A stretch of DNA of 64,000 nucleotides from Trichaptum fuscoviolaceum (GCA_910574455.1 CAJSYZ010000005.1:4774001-4838000); one strand, 5' to 3'; shown: positions 1 to 12,011, numbered from the stretch's first letter. Program-made: numbers and translations. The notes: generated from the sequence alone by a model not told the origin.

Positions 1-178
1 TCCACTATCCTACAATGATTCCTCTGTTCGCTGCACCGAGTGGACTATGTTCATCGATCACAGAGAATAAGCACATTTACGCGGTCAAGGAAACATGGCG
101 ACGCTCAAACAAAAATGATCCCTTGGGTCAGATGATCACAGCAAACCAACGACTCAGTAAACTTATTGCATCAAGGGC
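1..178 (+). pseudogene. Plavaka-type transposon gene, segment upstream of fold-back insertion
   Basis: Frame 3 is open from the window edge to the insertion. It reads as a segment ending HIYAVKETWRRSNKND, then NQRLSKLIASRA. Seen: the frame stops exactly at a 7-bp duplication (CAAGGGC) and resumes after it at 3013, giving SRADFKRRGMLDD across the empty site. From family knowledge this resembles the region behind the DDE core of Plavaka/KDZ-type transposon proteins of Agaricomycetes. The catalytic core would lie left of the window, so activity cannot be judged from here. It counts as broken because a 2.8-kb element interrupts it and a frameshift lies downstream. Confidence 0.7.
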
Positions 179-245
179 CAGTCCTGCCAGCTAAAATGAA
201 GCTTCAAGTGTGAGCAATGCTCACTGGCTGTACTACAGAGTGATG

Positions 246-1564
246 TTCACTATATAAACAATTACTCAAGTCAAATACGACATGGGTGATCATCAGCAGT
301 GAGTGAAAGTCAAAAGTGAGCTTGAAGCGGTGCTCACCTCTGAAGCTCACTTTGCCCCCTCCTATAGAGGGTAGTATACAGCTGTAGTTATATACTATAA
401 TATAACAAATGTCTATTTAATAATTGAGCATACCCACCGCTTTTTTGAGCTAATTATAGTACTCAGGCACTGCTGATTGACAGTATGCTGTAATAATTTA
501 GAATTTCATAATTTCCATCCATTTTGAGATATGAGGCACATCAGGGTCCAGGACCCTGAGGTCTGGCAGGTTCCAGGTCACTTGGTGCCTGCTGCCGCTT
601 TAGGGGGTCGTGGGAATAAATTCAAATTAGCCTTTGCAGCCCCTACAGGCCTTTAAAAATAGCGCAAAAATAGCCAAAAAATCAGAAAAATATTCCTGGG
701 CACTGCCGCTTCGCCCTAGCGTGAGAACTACGCTTTTGGGCGACCATATTAGGCTACCAGGGTGCTCTAGGCCTTCCTGGGCCCTTCCAAAAGCGGTAAA
801 AATCATCATAAAATAGATAATTATAATCATTTGCCCCTGCATATATGCAGGCTTCCCCTGGGCCTACCAGCAGCAAATAAAATGCACTAAAATCATAATA
901 TATTAGGAGAAGTCTATCTAAGATGAACTGAATGGCTATATATAGCAATACTAGCTGGGAACATGTATAGAATAGCATAATATATTCTATTTTTAATGCT
1001 AATCAAATGGGGCTCATTGCACCACATTGGGGTACCTCCGGAATGCAAATTTTGATGGGAATCCAATGGTGTATACTAGACGAGCTGAAACGGGCTTTGA
1101 CGGCGCCAAAATATGCATTTTACGTTTTGTTACAAATTATTCTTTTATTTAAATGTTAGTTTTACTACAGCACTTCTACTGCACGTAATGGCACGTATAG
1201 ATAGCCGAAATGGTAGAGAATGACGAGGAGAACAATAATATGAGCTTAGAATAGCTACACGGCGGCTATATATAGCTGTAGCACACCAACTCATTTTGGA
1301 GTGCATGCAATTATTGTTTCTCTCTCATATACATATACACACAGTATCTACGTGTGCTAATAGGTTTGAATAGCTCTCTTTATATGCCTCCCATGCTGTA
1401 CGAAGTTTCACGGCAATCGGAGCTCATTCTGAATTGATATAAGGCATGTAATTTTCGGGAAGAATGGTTAATTTTAATTTATCGGGAGAGTTATAGGTCA
1501 GGCACAGAGTGCCAAACATTCACTATAGGTACCCTAAACATAATCCAATTGCATGTTTGGGATG
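246..1564 (+). repeat. Left arm of 1.3-kb inverted repeat
   Basis: Pairs with 1673-2989 in reverse complement. Coordinates sum to 3237 inside and 3235 outside a 2-bp indel near 390-400 (TATATA against TATA). Only scattered mismatches were seen by eye, for example near 310 and 1530. The arm contains no supported gene. Confidence 0.9.
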
Positions 1565-1672
1565 CAGGTGGAAACTGTAAGTTATATGTGTTTCTGACAT
1601 AACATGTATATTCTGACATCACACATAGCATATTACCCTACAATGTTGGATATGACTTCCCCATTCCAATGA
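1565..1672. repeat. Central spacer of the palindrome
   Basis: 108 bp of non-palindromic, AT-rich sequence between the arms, containing repeated TATTCTGACAT/CTGACAT words. It would be the loop of a very long hairpin. Confidence 0.8.
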
Positions 1673-2989
1673 CATCCCAAACATGCAATTGGATTATGTT
1701 TAGGATACCTATAGTGAATGTTTGGCACTCTGTGCCTGACCTATAACTCTCCCGATAAATTAAAATTAACCATTCTTCCCGAAAATTACATGCCTTATAT
1801 CAATTCAGAATGAGCTCCGATTGCCGTGAAACTTCGTACAGCATGGGAGGCATATATAGAGAGCTATTCAAACCTATTAGCACACGTAGATACTGTGTGT
1901 ATATGTATATGAGAGAGAAACAATAATTGCATGCACTCCAAAATGAGTTGGTGTGCTACAGCTATATATAGCCGCCGTGTAGCTATTCTAAGCTCATATT
2001 ATTGTTCTCCTCGTCATTCTCTACCATTTCGGCTATCTATACGTGCCATTACGTGCAGTAGAAGTGCTGTAGTAAAACTAACATTTAAATAAAAGAATAA
2101 TTTGTAACAAAACGTAAAATGCATATTTTGGCGCCGTCAAAGCCCGTTTCAGCTCGTCTAGTATACACCATTGGATTCCCATCAAAATTTGCATTCCGGA
2201 GGTACCCCAATGTGGTGCAATGAGCCCCATTTGATTAGCATTAAAAATAGAATATATTATGCTATTCTATACATGTTCCCAGCTAGTATTGCTATATATA
2301 GCCATTCAGTTCATCTTAGATAGACTTCTCCTAATATATTATGATTTTAGTGCATTTTATTTGCTGCTGGTAGGCCCAGGGGAAGCCTGCATATATGCAG
2401 GGGCAAATGATTATAATTATCTATTTTATGATGATTTTTACCGCTTTTGGAAGGGCCCAGGAAGGCCTAGAGCACCCTGGTAGCCTAATATGGTCGCCCA
2501 AAAGCGTAGTTCTCACGCTAGGGCGAAGCGGCAGTGCCCAGGAATATTTTTCTGATTTTTTGGCTATTTTTGCGCTATTTTTAAAGGCCTGTAGGGGCTG
2601 CAAAGGCTAATTTGAATTTATTCCCACGACCCCCTAAAGCGGCAGCAGGCACCAAGTGACCTGGAACCTGCCAGACCTCAGGGTCCTGGACCCTGATGTG
2701 CCTCATATCTCAAAATGGATGGAAATTATGAAATTCTAAATTATTACAGCATACTGTCAATCAGCAGTGCCTGAGTACTATAATTAGCTCAAAAAAGCGG
2801 TGGGTATGCTCAATTATTAAATAGACATTTGTTATATTATAGTATAACTACAGCTGTATACTACCCTCTATAGGAGGGGGCAAAGTGAGCTTCAGAGGTG
2901 AGCACCGCTTCAAGCTCACTTTCGACTTTCACTCACTGCTGATGATCACCCATGTCGTATTTGACTTGAGTAATTGTTCATATAGTGAG
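1673..2989 (-). repeat. Right arm of 1.3-kb inverted repeat
   Basis: Reverse complement of 246-1564. It starts at CATCCCAAACATGCAATTGG and runs almost to the right terminus of the element, where about 50 bp present in the left arm are missing before the terminal repeat. Confidence 0.9.
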
Positions 2990-3012
2990 CTTCATTTCTG
3001 CTGGTAGCAGTG

Positions 3013-4256
3013 CAAGGGCAGACTTCAAAAGGCGTGGAATGCTGGATGATACGTTAGCCGAGGCTTCGTGGAGAGCTTTGCGAGATGTTTTGCGCAAGAA
3101 TATGTCGTCAGAGTCAGAGTCGGATGACGCTGAGAGGGACCCTGATGCCAGTGGGGGAGAGCAGATGCAACAACGTGACGTATTAGTAGTAGGTGAAGCT
3201 GATGATACAGATGACTTCTTCGATGCCATTGTGGGTATTCAAGAGCTCAACGAAATTGCAGATTTGGACGATTCCGAAAGTTTAATAGATGAGCCACAGC
3301 ATGGTGCGGTTCATGGCGTAGGAAATGCTGAACGCCAGCTCCGCTTGGGTGGCGGGAATGACCCTTTGAGCTTTACGTTAATGGCTTCGAAAAAACGTTA
3401 GTGAAACATCCTTTTGGTGCTGCAAATCCAACTTGTTTATTGTTATCCTTGCAGAGTCCAGTAAAGTGTACCCTAAACAGCTCGATGCTCTCGCGGCAAT
3501 AGAAGGCTATCCAGAACTTCGACAACTCCGACAACTCATCAAGAAACACTTATTCAACAAGTACGAAAGTTGTAACACCAACTCAAAGTGTTCTGCTACT
3601 ACTAGTAGTAGCAGGCAAGCCAAATTAAACTACAACGGATTTGAACACTATAAACTGGATATTAGCAATGACTTTTCAATTTTCCATTCAGCCACCGCGT
3701 TCTTTGCGTATCGTGGTGAATCGATCCCTATAGAACAAGCAATGAGGGAGGTGATCAGGTCCAGTCCCTCTTGGCGCGGAAAACCTCGACAGATGCAGTT
3801 CTTGTCCGAGGTGGTTCCCGCAAACAGGGGTTCGCAGGAATGAGAGTTGCCAGGGTTATACTTTTTTTCTCATTCACCGTTAAAGTGGAACATCAGGAAT
3901 GCGCTCTCGTCCAGTTTTTCAAGCGTGTTGGAGAATCGCCCGACCCGAAAACAAGAATGTGGATAGTTGAACCAGCATATGAGTTGGAGAGCTCTACCGC
4001 CTGTGTCGGACGCTGTCCTGGAGTGAATGACAGTGGCAGACATCACTATCACCGTGACTGCAAGGCTCCGAAGCTGTCTGTGATAGATATAGGGGACATC
4101 TTTCGTTTAGCTCACCTCCTTGGGGTCCCGAAGGGTGACGAATCTCCTCCGAAGTCATTGACACCTGAGGAATCCCTGGACTTTTACGATAGATTCTACG
4201 TTAACAGATTTGCTGACATGCACATGCACGAAACATTGTACGAAACTAGACAATGA
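3013..4256 (+). pseudogene. Plavaka-type transposon gene, C-terminal segment
   Basis: Continues the frame of 1-178. The first exon runs to about 3400, a probable intron at 3401-3454 ends TTGCAG, and the next block has FHSATAFFAYRGE and SSPSWRGKPR. The frame then shifts near 3785-3800, and the C-terminal block has RVARVILFFSF, ECALVQFFKRVGE, RMWIVEPAYE, DIFRLAHLLGV and SLDFYDRFYVNRFADMHMHE, ending at 4254-4256. These blocks match, from family knowledge, the C-terminal region that follows the transposase core in Plavaka-like elements of mushrooms (the DUF6830-like region). The frameshift and the upstream insertion make it a pseudogene. Confidence 0.7.
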
Positions 4257-4704
4257 TTACTACTAACTTGAAGTAAAGCTTTTCAATTAGCATACACAAC
4301 CTTGAATGTACTATTTGAAACTTACGAGTGAGGACTCGGATATGGCAATGAAACAAAAGGATGTACTAGACGAAACAGACCTTAGTACTACGTATGTAAC
4401 GTAGTACTACACTGGCATTGCAGCATTGGCTCTTAAAGACTAGTAGTACCATGACACTGTTTTAACTTCAACTTCAAGTTATGGTGTTCTTGGCTTGCTT
4501 TCAAGTTGTACAGTATACTACTAGTGGTACACTGGCAATGATATCATGGCAGTAGTATTTCATTCAGGTTGGTCAAGGCAATGTTATTATCAGCAAATCA
4601 CAAAGCGACACAAGGAAAAACTGTAGACACTAGCATAGCGCAAAGATTACATGGGAACTCCAAGTCATAGCTTCACCTCCGAGTCCAGCTCTGCCCCGCA
4701 ACAG
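4257..4704. other. Intergenic, short AGTAGTAC-type motifs
   Basis: No coding or RNA gene was seen. The stretch contains several copies of TACTAGTAGTAC-like palindromic words and CACTGGCA, which recur in other intergenic parts of the window (7.2-8.3 kb, 45.1-45.3 kb). Confidence 0.5.
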
Positions 4705-7160
4705 CTAGTTGTGGTGACTGTTTCTATTAGAAGACCTTTCTTCCTGCTTGCCATTAGGAAGATACATCGGTGTGCAAATATCCTCAGGCTTTCGGTTCAT
4801 CACTTCGCTTAGATAATCGCGATACTGTGAGTTGTAGATCTCTCCTGGTGATAAACTCGTCCTGGCAGTCGAAGCCCCGGCCGTAACCCTCGCTCCGGGT
4901 GGTATATCGTTACATATCTCGAGCACCGTTGCTATCAGTTGGTCTTGAAATTTATCATAGCGGGTACTATTGTGGGTATCCTTCAAGTCTACGTAAGCCG
5001 TGAACTTCTCAATAGAGTCAAGGACTGCGTCAGTCCTCTCCTCCCGAGCATGTATGATATCGTTCATTACGTAGCGGATTGAACGGGATAGCTGGTTACC
5101 CATGACTGTGTGGAAAAGATCCTCGTTGAGGACTATTTGCAACCACCTCTTGACGACTTTAAAACCATGTATCAACTCCCGCTGAATCTTTTCCAAACGA
5201 CGGACATCTCGTAAGTCGAGTTTGTTCAAAAAATCAGCGAAAGAGGGATTAGGCCCCAAGGCCTTCAAGGTCCTTTTCATGTCTTCAACAGATTTGATGC
5301 GAAGGTCGTCGGCCATAACAAAGTTCGGCACTTCTTCACCGTTATGGAGTGCGCGGACCTTGTCCCAAAGTGTGAGCGCCAGTCTCCGTCCAATCTCCGA
5401 GTCTTTAAAGACTAGATGCTTGTGAACGTCAGGCTGAGGGCGTACCTGAGGCAATCCCCCAAACAGTTGGACCGCAGGCGTTACGAAAGTTCCTGGGTTG
5501 TCCACCGTCATTGAGTAGAGCCTTTCCTGTGCATTGGGCTTGAAATTAAACTGAAGAGCTGCCGATTGTTGGAGGAGTTTGTCAATTTCTACGATGAAAT
5601 CGTAAAGTGCGTTGTAATGGAGCTGGAAATATGGTAGAAAGAACCGGAAAGCAGTTAATTTGTTCACCTGAGATGCGTCGAATGGCAGGTTTTGACGTTG
5701 CCGAGCTTCACGATTCAGGATAAATTTGACATGTGGTGGGTCTTTTACCACAGTGTAGGATATTTCTTCCGGTTCCGGGGAACGACTCGAAGTCGGAGGT
5801 GGCAAGTAAACTCGAAGGTATCGTTTAAAGTGTTCATGCATGACGACAGACAATGTCTTAAAGTTGGCGGCAAAGTAATTGAGAGTGCCGGGAACAGAAT
5901 TCATTGAGTACTTGGTTCTCAGTATCTCCTCGCCAGTGAAATCAAGGACAATTGCACAGCCTTCCCGGAGGTAGGTCAGTAGATTATCTGTAAGCTTCCT
6001 CATTCTTACAGCGTCGCCTGCTTGCCGTGACTAACAAGGGTATGTTTTTAGATGTCACTCTTTTTAGAAATGTGATCATGTTACTTACCCCAGACATTTT
6101 GTCTTCCACGAGATCGATTGACGCTGATACGTCATTTAAAGTATCTGCAACGTTCTTCTGGACTCCTTCCATCACGGCAAACCTCTTCTCCAAATCCGTA
6201 ACTCGAGCCCTCAATTCATTGGAATCCTTTTTATGAAATTCCTCCCATTTTTTCAGCTTCTTGGTCAAGTCCTGCAGCTGCTTGACTCCTGCATTTGGAT
6301 CGTCTAAGGGCTCGAGCTCAGAGGGGGTTGGCGAATGAGATGAACTCTTTGGGATCAAGTGAGCCGATTCGATGTTTTCTGTGCCAGTGAAGGGTTAGCT
6401 TTGGACACAGACTATGATAGAAAAGGGAGGAAGAATGCGTTACCTTCGCTTGGATCGACGTTATCAACTTGAGAATCCGATACTCCAATTGCCGGCGAAC
6501 TGCGCATAGATTTTTGGGCAGCAGACACTTTAGAACGCAAATCCGACAACATGTCATTTGGAGTACTACGTGGGCTGCGGCTGAATCGAGGCCGAGGAGT
6601 AGGTGAAGGGGTTGAAGGATTGAGGACGCTAATTTGAAGAACCCTCTTATTTGGAATAGTCGGATCGTTCTGCGCGACGTCCCGGGAGGAGGGAAAGGAA
6701 CTCGGTGGATCAGAGTTCCAGACACGCCTCCGAGTCTCCCCTCGATAGCCATTGGCGCCAAAGTATGTTCCAAGTTCTTCACGCGGTGTATAACTGTTGT
6801 GTACGTGTTGTGCGCTGCCTCTATAGTCGCGGTTCGAGCCCGCAGGGTATGAAGAGCTGGTCCTGTCTTGGTATTGCCCACTGGCACTGGTAAGGCTCGG
6901 CCCCGGAGTGCTCGTGAGACTGTGCTCATAAAGTCTCCGTTTATTACTTCTGTTCTTGCTGTGCCAGTCCTTCTGTGAATACGGCGGTGAATAGGAACGT
7001 TCACGGCCCTTTGAGTACCGATTACGACTGGAACGATGCTCCGACTCGGATTCGGATTCTTCGAAATAATTGTCAGAACCGGCGAGGGGTCCGACTCAAA
7101 CTCAGGCTCACCTTCACTTTTCGGGCTGCGCTGACGCTTCTTACTATTGTATGATGGCAT
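4705..7160 (-). CDS. Hypothetical protein, 759 aa, four exons, coiled coil
   Basis: Not recognised. A clean splice model joins 7160-7112, 7058-6444, 6378-6089 and 6030-4705 with the frame kept across all three introns (53, 65 and 58 bp), giving 759 residues. The N-terminal quarter is rich in Ser, Arg, Pro and Tyr (starts MPSYNSKKRQRSPK, then ESESE and SYSPPYSQ-like stretches). A charged heptad-like region follows at about residues 230-310 (KQLQDLTKKLKKWEEFHKK, then RVTDLEKRFAVMEG). A C-terminal block of about 430 residues has FVMADDLRIKSVEDMKRTL and no motif I can name. Splicing rather than one long frame is supported because the 7058-6444 exon reads coherently in a frame different from the longest open frame there. 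It lies beside a decayed transposon, so it may be a cargo or lineage-specific gene; that is inference. Confidence 0.65.
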
Positions 7161-8350
7161 AACTGCAAACTGGAGGAGTCTCAGGCTTGCCGTGAGTAGT
7201 GATGCCGAATATTAGTAATAGTAGTGGTAGTGGTAGTAGTGGTACTACCTCACGCGGAAGTTCGGTAGCGAGTAGTAGTACTAAGTAGTAGTAGCGAACT
7301 TGAAGCGGATCAGGCTCACGCTCGGCCTGAGGCTGTAGCCTGAGTGGTTCTAATCGGTAGAGCTACTACTAGTAGTACTAGAAGTACAAGCTTGAAGATC
7401 TCAGTTAGTGGATGAAGTAGATCTAGAAGGCTGAAAGCTCACTCACCACCAGTGCCAGCAGTCTACAAGTAGGATGAAATTCAGGTGGACTTCAGGATGA
7501 GAGGGCTTCAAGCTGTTGATGTGTGAAGACAGTGAAGTTGAAGAACAAGCCTAAGTACTAGACTCGGGCACGACACGTCGCTCAGGCTCACTGGGGTGCA
7601 ACGTCAAGTTGTGGGCATGGGGTACTCAGGCTACTAAATTCGGAACTTGAACTTGAACTAGTTGAAAGTCCGACGGCTCGGAGTGGAAACGCTACTAGTA
7701 CCTCAGGCTGCCACGTACTACTGCCGTGACTCCCGGGCCGTCGGAGTCGGACATCATGATCACTGCAACTCACTGGCAGGCTGAATGATCCGACTCGGAG
7801 TTGGCATTCAAGTTGCGCGCGCCGACAACTTCAACTTGAAATTGAACTTGAATGCCACTGGCATGCCAGTGATGTTTGGCGACTACTACTACCTACTATT
7901 AGTACTCACTGGCAGGGTACCGTACTACTACTAGCCACTGGCAGCTGAATGATCCAGTCTTAAGCAGCTTAAGCTTCCAGTTCTGTCCACTCAGACTGGC
8001 AAGTTGTCACAATCTCAACTTTACTACTACTACTAGTAGTAGTATACGGTTCGAGTCCGAGTTCGAGTCCGAGTCCGAGTCCGAGTCCGAGCCTGAGTTC
8101 AAGGCCGGACACCGGACCTGAGTGAGCTTGAAGGCTGGCCCAGCACTGGTGAGTGGCACTCAGGCTGTCCGGCCGGCGTGACGGCGGTACTTCAAGTTCA
8201 AGTTCAAGTTCAAGTTCAAGTTGGAGCCTCAGGCTGAGTCGGAGTCGGGTCAGAGTTCAACTTGAAGTTGACTCGTCATCAATTCAAGAACTTCAAGTTG
8301 AAGCTGAGCCAAGCCTCCTCCGACTTGGACTCGGAGTCTCACAGGCTTCA
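7161..8350. repeat. Low-complexity intergenic block
   Basis: Dense short motifs: (ACTACT/AGTAGT)n near 7213-7290 and 8030-8045, (GAGTCC)n at about 8048-8093, (TTCAAG)n at about 8190-8220, and many copies of CACTGGCA, CTTGAACTTGAA and TCAGGCTC. No gene is supported; short frames here are by-products of the repeats. Confidence 0.7.
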
Positions 8351-8728
8351 AGTTACTACTGCTCTACGCCCCGACTCGTGAATGCCACCAACTAGAACTG
8401 AGGTTACTACTACAAGAGGTAGTAGGCCTTTCGTTTCACTGTTGAGTTTGCTGTGTATACTCTCTTTTTTCTTCCGCCGCGCATCTGCCGACTCACTCAC
8501 TCTGCCTGTCTCAGCATGCTCAAATTGTTCTATTGGTTTCAACGCCTTGCGCAGCTCACGTACGTCTGCACGATACTTTTGTAGCTCCCTGTGGGTCGAC
8601 GCGTTTCGGCTCGTTCGGCACGGCTCGTATGGAAACCCAGGGGGTAGGAGTTCGACCGCTTTTGCAGAGGACACGAAACCACTACCGTCTACGCAATTTA
8701 CTGCGCCCACAGCAGGTGGTTGCCCCAA
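8348..8728 (-). other. Possible coding fragment, charged helix
   Basis: A 126-residue open frame with a charged, helix-like middle (HRELQKYRADVRELRKAL) and no recognisable domain. The opposite strand is also open, so it could be a chance frame. It sits between the repeat block and a WD40 relic. Low confidence that it is a gene or gene remnant. Confidence 0.25.
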
Positions 8729-9089
8729 GTCTTGCCCCAGGCTTCTCTCGCAAATTTATCCCGACGCGTATCCCCTTACCGACTAAAGCAATGGCGAGCA
8801 CACTGGGGCGCAGCGCACACGTCTACCTCCACAGTTGACAACACGAATTCCTTCAGCAATTGGTGATGGTAGAGTGATTACATCCGTCACCATATATCAT
8901 GAGTGAACCTTCTCCAATGGATAGAGCTACGCCAGAGAGCTCATCATCAGTGGGTGGCTGATGAGTGCAGGACGTTAAAACTGGTTGCTGCACTTGCATC
9001 CGAGGTCTGTTCCTCCCAGGTTTTGAATCGCGAGACGCATCACCGACGTTTGGAATGTGCAAAGAGGCAAGTTACTGAACCGGCGCTCA

Positions 9090-9500
9090 CAGGCACCAGG
9101 AGGGGATGTGCGTGCGGTAATCAGTGAGCGAAAGCTTCTACTGTACTTCTCGAGTAAGTTGTTCTTTTATTTTTTGAATCATAATACTCACAGGCTTCTT
9201 CAGCTTTGGAGCATCGGCACGGGGAATGTCCATACGTTCTCCGAGAAAATCTGCATAAGATTTACGCCGAAAATTGTATTGTCTTTTTTCTTGGGCGTGG
9301 GGGATTGGACACATCCGTTCGCGTATGGAATCTGCAAATGGGTATGATTTTCTTCACATTCATTCATCCCCGACTCGTCAGTGACAACTTTTCAGTACGA
9401 CTCCGACTTTCTTGTCACCGGAAGGAACGATGGCCGCGTCAGCTTCTTCTCGTTTCATCGTTCCTCTTTTCCTCGACCATCTCCAGCTCAACAATAAGCG
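9090..9500 (+). pseudogene. WD40 gene relic (Cdc4/F-box-WD-like)
   Basis: Two WD40 signatures survive on the plus strand: GGLDTSVRVWNLQMG at about 9295-9340, and, after a 54-bp intron-like gap ending TTTTCAG near 9394, YDSDFLVTGRNDGRVSFFSF. A third, weaker one (QLWSIGTG) lies near 9203, also after an intron-like gap (donor near 9153, CACAG near 9192). In family terms the pair resembles the last blades of Cdc4/Pop1-type F-box WD40 proteins. The frames do not join into a continuous protein, a stop follows soon after, and neither an F-box nor further repeats were found, so this is a fragment. Confidence 0.55.
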
Positions 9501-10480
9501 GCCACAGGACTTGCACTGAGCAGTCAGGGGACGAGTCTCTATCCCTACCGTCTACACTCACCTCAGGGATCCCTGCTCAATCGACATCTAAGCCTAAGTT
9601 CGCCTGGCCTGAGCGGCGAAAGAGCCCAAAAACATGGGAAGGATGCTGAACAGCTACGCTCTCTCAACACATACAACAGTGAGGAGAGAAAAGGTTGCCG
9701 AAGTTGCGCGGTCGGATTCGTATATACGGGGCTATGTATCACCGGGCAGTTTGATGCGTCCCAATATTCCGCTTGCATGCACAAAGTCCACCAGACGTCG
9801 ACAAAGCGACTCACAACTCAATTTGCAAATGCAGCGAAGGGAATGATTATAACTGCATTTTCGACATCATCCAAGTTGTCGTGTCCCCATTCCTTGCCAA
9901 ACACCTCTGCCCCGCCACCATTGCCGCCTAAATGGAGAACGCTCGGTTTCAATGTGCAGTATGAGTTGATCGTCGGCCGACAGCGCGATTCCCTCAGCTC
10001 CGAGGACGAGAAACGCGCCTTCATGCAAATTACTCCTTCCGAAGCGGGTTGGGATGCATTCAAGTTCAAGTTGGCCCATTTCCCATTTTGGCACGGTTCT
10101 AGTTCAAGTTTCGGGTTGAGTACGGGATGACTGGTTGTATGGTGAGTTACTCGTGGCTTTCTTCGAAATCCTTCTAGAGCTGATGGAGCAGCTTCTTGTG
10201 CAGTGGGTTGTATCCTCCCGACTTCTTCGGAGTTAACATGACTCATTTTCTTGTTCGTTTGTGCTTAAAATGAAAAGAAGCCTTATAATCAAGTCATCCG
10301 GAAGAAATCATTTGTTATCTCCTATCAGTTCAACTTGCGGTTTATCCAAGTCATAGTACAAAGCACTAATAGCTCCCTCTCTCTTTCTAGAAGAATGGGA
10401 AATCAGAAAACTGACTTCAACTACTTTGTATAAGTGTGAAGTGGGAGCGGGTATCGTCCCCAAGATCATCATCCAGCCAT
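9501..10480. other. Intergenic or unrecognised
   Basis: Several short overlapping frames on both strands without recognisable domains. No feature is supported. Confidence 0.4.
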
Positions 10481-10776
10481 TCCACCGTGAATCATGTTCT
10501 CAAATCTTCGTACTATCCTTCTCATCCTCCTCTCCCTTGATTACGCACGCCTGCACCTCCGCACCGTCCTCCGCTTTCAGCTCGTTCAACGCTGGACAGC
10601 AAGGGCTCAAACGAAGGTACTTGTTTCATTCATATCAAGATCTGTACACTGACTTGTTGCTAGATACACAAGAAACTGCAAACGTTTCTTGATTTCCTCG
10701 GGGTCCACCAACACCTCTCTCCGAATTAGATGAATATAGGCCCCATAATATAGTTCCGATACAGTGTTGCACGGGC

Positions 10777-11534
10777 TTGGATGTGGACAACGCAATGACT
10801 GCAATATATGCATCTTTGCCACAGGTACCAGCTAGGAGATTTGTCTCGATCGACATCGAGTGGGCAAGTGGCGGAAAAGGGTCCAATCATCGCGTAGACC
10901 TCATCCAACTCGCAGTTCAAAACCAGGTTTATCTGGTCAGGACGCATACTCTTACTGACCTTCCTCCAACGTTGGCGCAACTCCTTGGGGATGGTACAGT
11001 CATGAAAGTTTCAGCTGGAATCAACGGTATGAATAACTTATCTTTTCTCCTGCGAGGTGGCCAACCAGAAGAAATGGCAGGTGACGCAGTGCGTATAAAG
11101 CGCAAGTTTTGCACCTCTGTGCGCTCCTGTGTCGATCTGACAGATTGGGCGCGCGTTGTCTATCCGGAAGTCTGGCCCAAAAACCCGACCTGGTCCCAAC
11201 TGCTCTTAAACCCTCGTCTCTGGTTCCAGCATCCGACTCCGACTGTCAAGCTCGAAAAAATAGTGGGAGAAGTATTGAGGCTGAACGTCAAGAAGAGTAG
11301 TGAGGTCACGATGAGTGACTGGGCAGCTAACGAGCTATCAGCGGCACAAATACAATGTAAGTTATCATTTTGTTGCTCAAGATCAACCATCTTCAAGTTC
11401 TCACTTGCATGATCTGCTGTACTGGAATACTAGATGCTGCCATTGATGTTCACAGCACGTTTGCTGTAGCTTTGGCCCTGAGCCAAAGCCACCCACCCTT
11501 ACCGGATAAGTACATCAAGAACTTCGAGGCTTGA
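10777..11534 (+). CDS. DEDDy-type 3'-5' exonuclease domain protein
   Basis: Predicted 3'-5' exonuclease of the RNase H-like DEDDy superfamily (relatives: the Werner exonuclease domain and RNase D). Two exons, 10777-11356 and 11434-11534, join in frame into 226 residues with a 77-bp intron ending ACTAG. Motif I is FVSIDIEW (D26, E28), motif II is GDAVRIKRKF (D103), and motif III is created by the splice: LSAAQIQ plus YAAIDVHSTFAVAL (Y194, D198). All four acidic residues and the tyrosine are therefore present. It is short, basically a lone catalytic domain. A possible upstream exon starts at ATG 10494 (donor at 10617), but it runs into a stop before 10777, so the internal ATG was chosen; 5' truncation is possible. 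Confidence 0.6.
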
Positions 11535-12011
11535 TCTAGTAGGCTGAGGCCCACCAGTAGCAGGTTTGACCAAATGTGCTTGAGTTATCGAGTAAATTGT
11601 TGTGCACATGCTCTTGTCTTTCAAAGTTGCCAGGAGATTCATGATTAAAATTTATTATTGAATTGCTTTTTTTTCCCGAATGATCACCGTAGTCTGAGGT
11701 ATCAAAGTGGTTTGGAAGATGTCGCCAATGGTGTCTGTCTGCTGTGAGCAACCCAATGGATTAAATAGTTTTCAACACCACTATTAGTGCTTTTTCAAGA
11801 CACTTCAAAGTTTTCAAGACAATTCAATATAACGCCCGGACGGGCCAGCTTTTTGCTGGCGATACCCGAACACCTCTGGGCGTTAAGTAATCACAAGCTA
11901 CATATTTTACCCAAGCGGTGCAGCAACTATTTTTCCTCCAATAGTAGTACTATGTCAGTGGCAGATTTGTCTGCTCTGATGCATTATATTATTTTATTAT
12001 ATAGTCCAGTG
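11535..12011. other. Intergenic
   Basis: No feature was seen between the exonuclease stop and the truncated end of the glucan synthase pseudogene. Confidence 0.5.

Larger units (their letters stand above)
179..3012. mobile_element. Fold-back (palindromic) DNA transposon
   Basis: A 2,834-bp insertion bounded by CAAGGGC at 172-178 and 3013-3019. The outer termini form an imperfect inverted repeat of about 23 bp (left CAGTCCTGCCAGC, right read outward CACTGCTACCAGC, both running on into AAATGAAGC). Inside, nearly everything is one giant inverted repeat: arms at about 246-1564 and 1673-2989 around a 108-bp centre. The arms differ by a few substitutions and a 2-bp indel. No transposase is encoded; the small reading frames in the arms are mirror copies of each other. 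The 7-8-bp duplication and CA-starting termini suggest a hAT-type non-autonomous element, but the superfamily is inferred. Confidence 0.8.

Noticed and set aside
627..2610. Paired 60-74-codon frames repeated at mirror positions
   Set aside because: They are the same sequence read from the two arms of the inverted repeat and encode nothing recognisable.
246..2989. Palindrome as an assembly artefact
   Set aside because: The arms differ by substitutions and a 2-bp indel, and the whole is bounded by terminal repeats and a target duplication, as expected of a real element. Raw reads would settle it.
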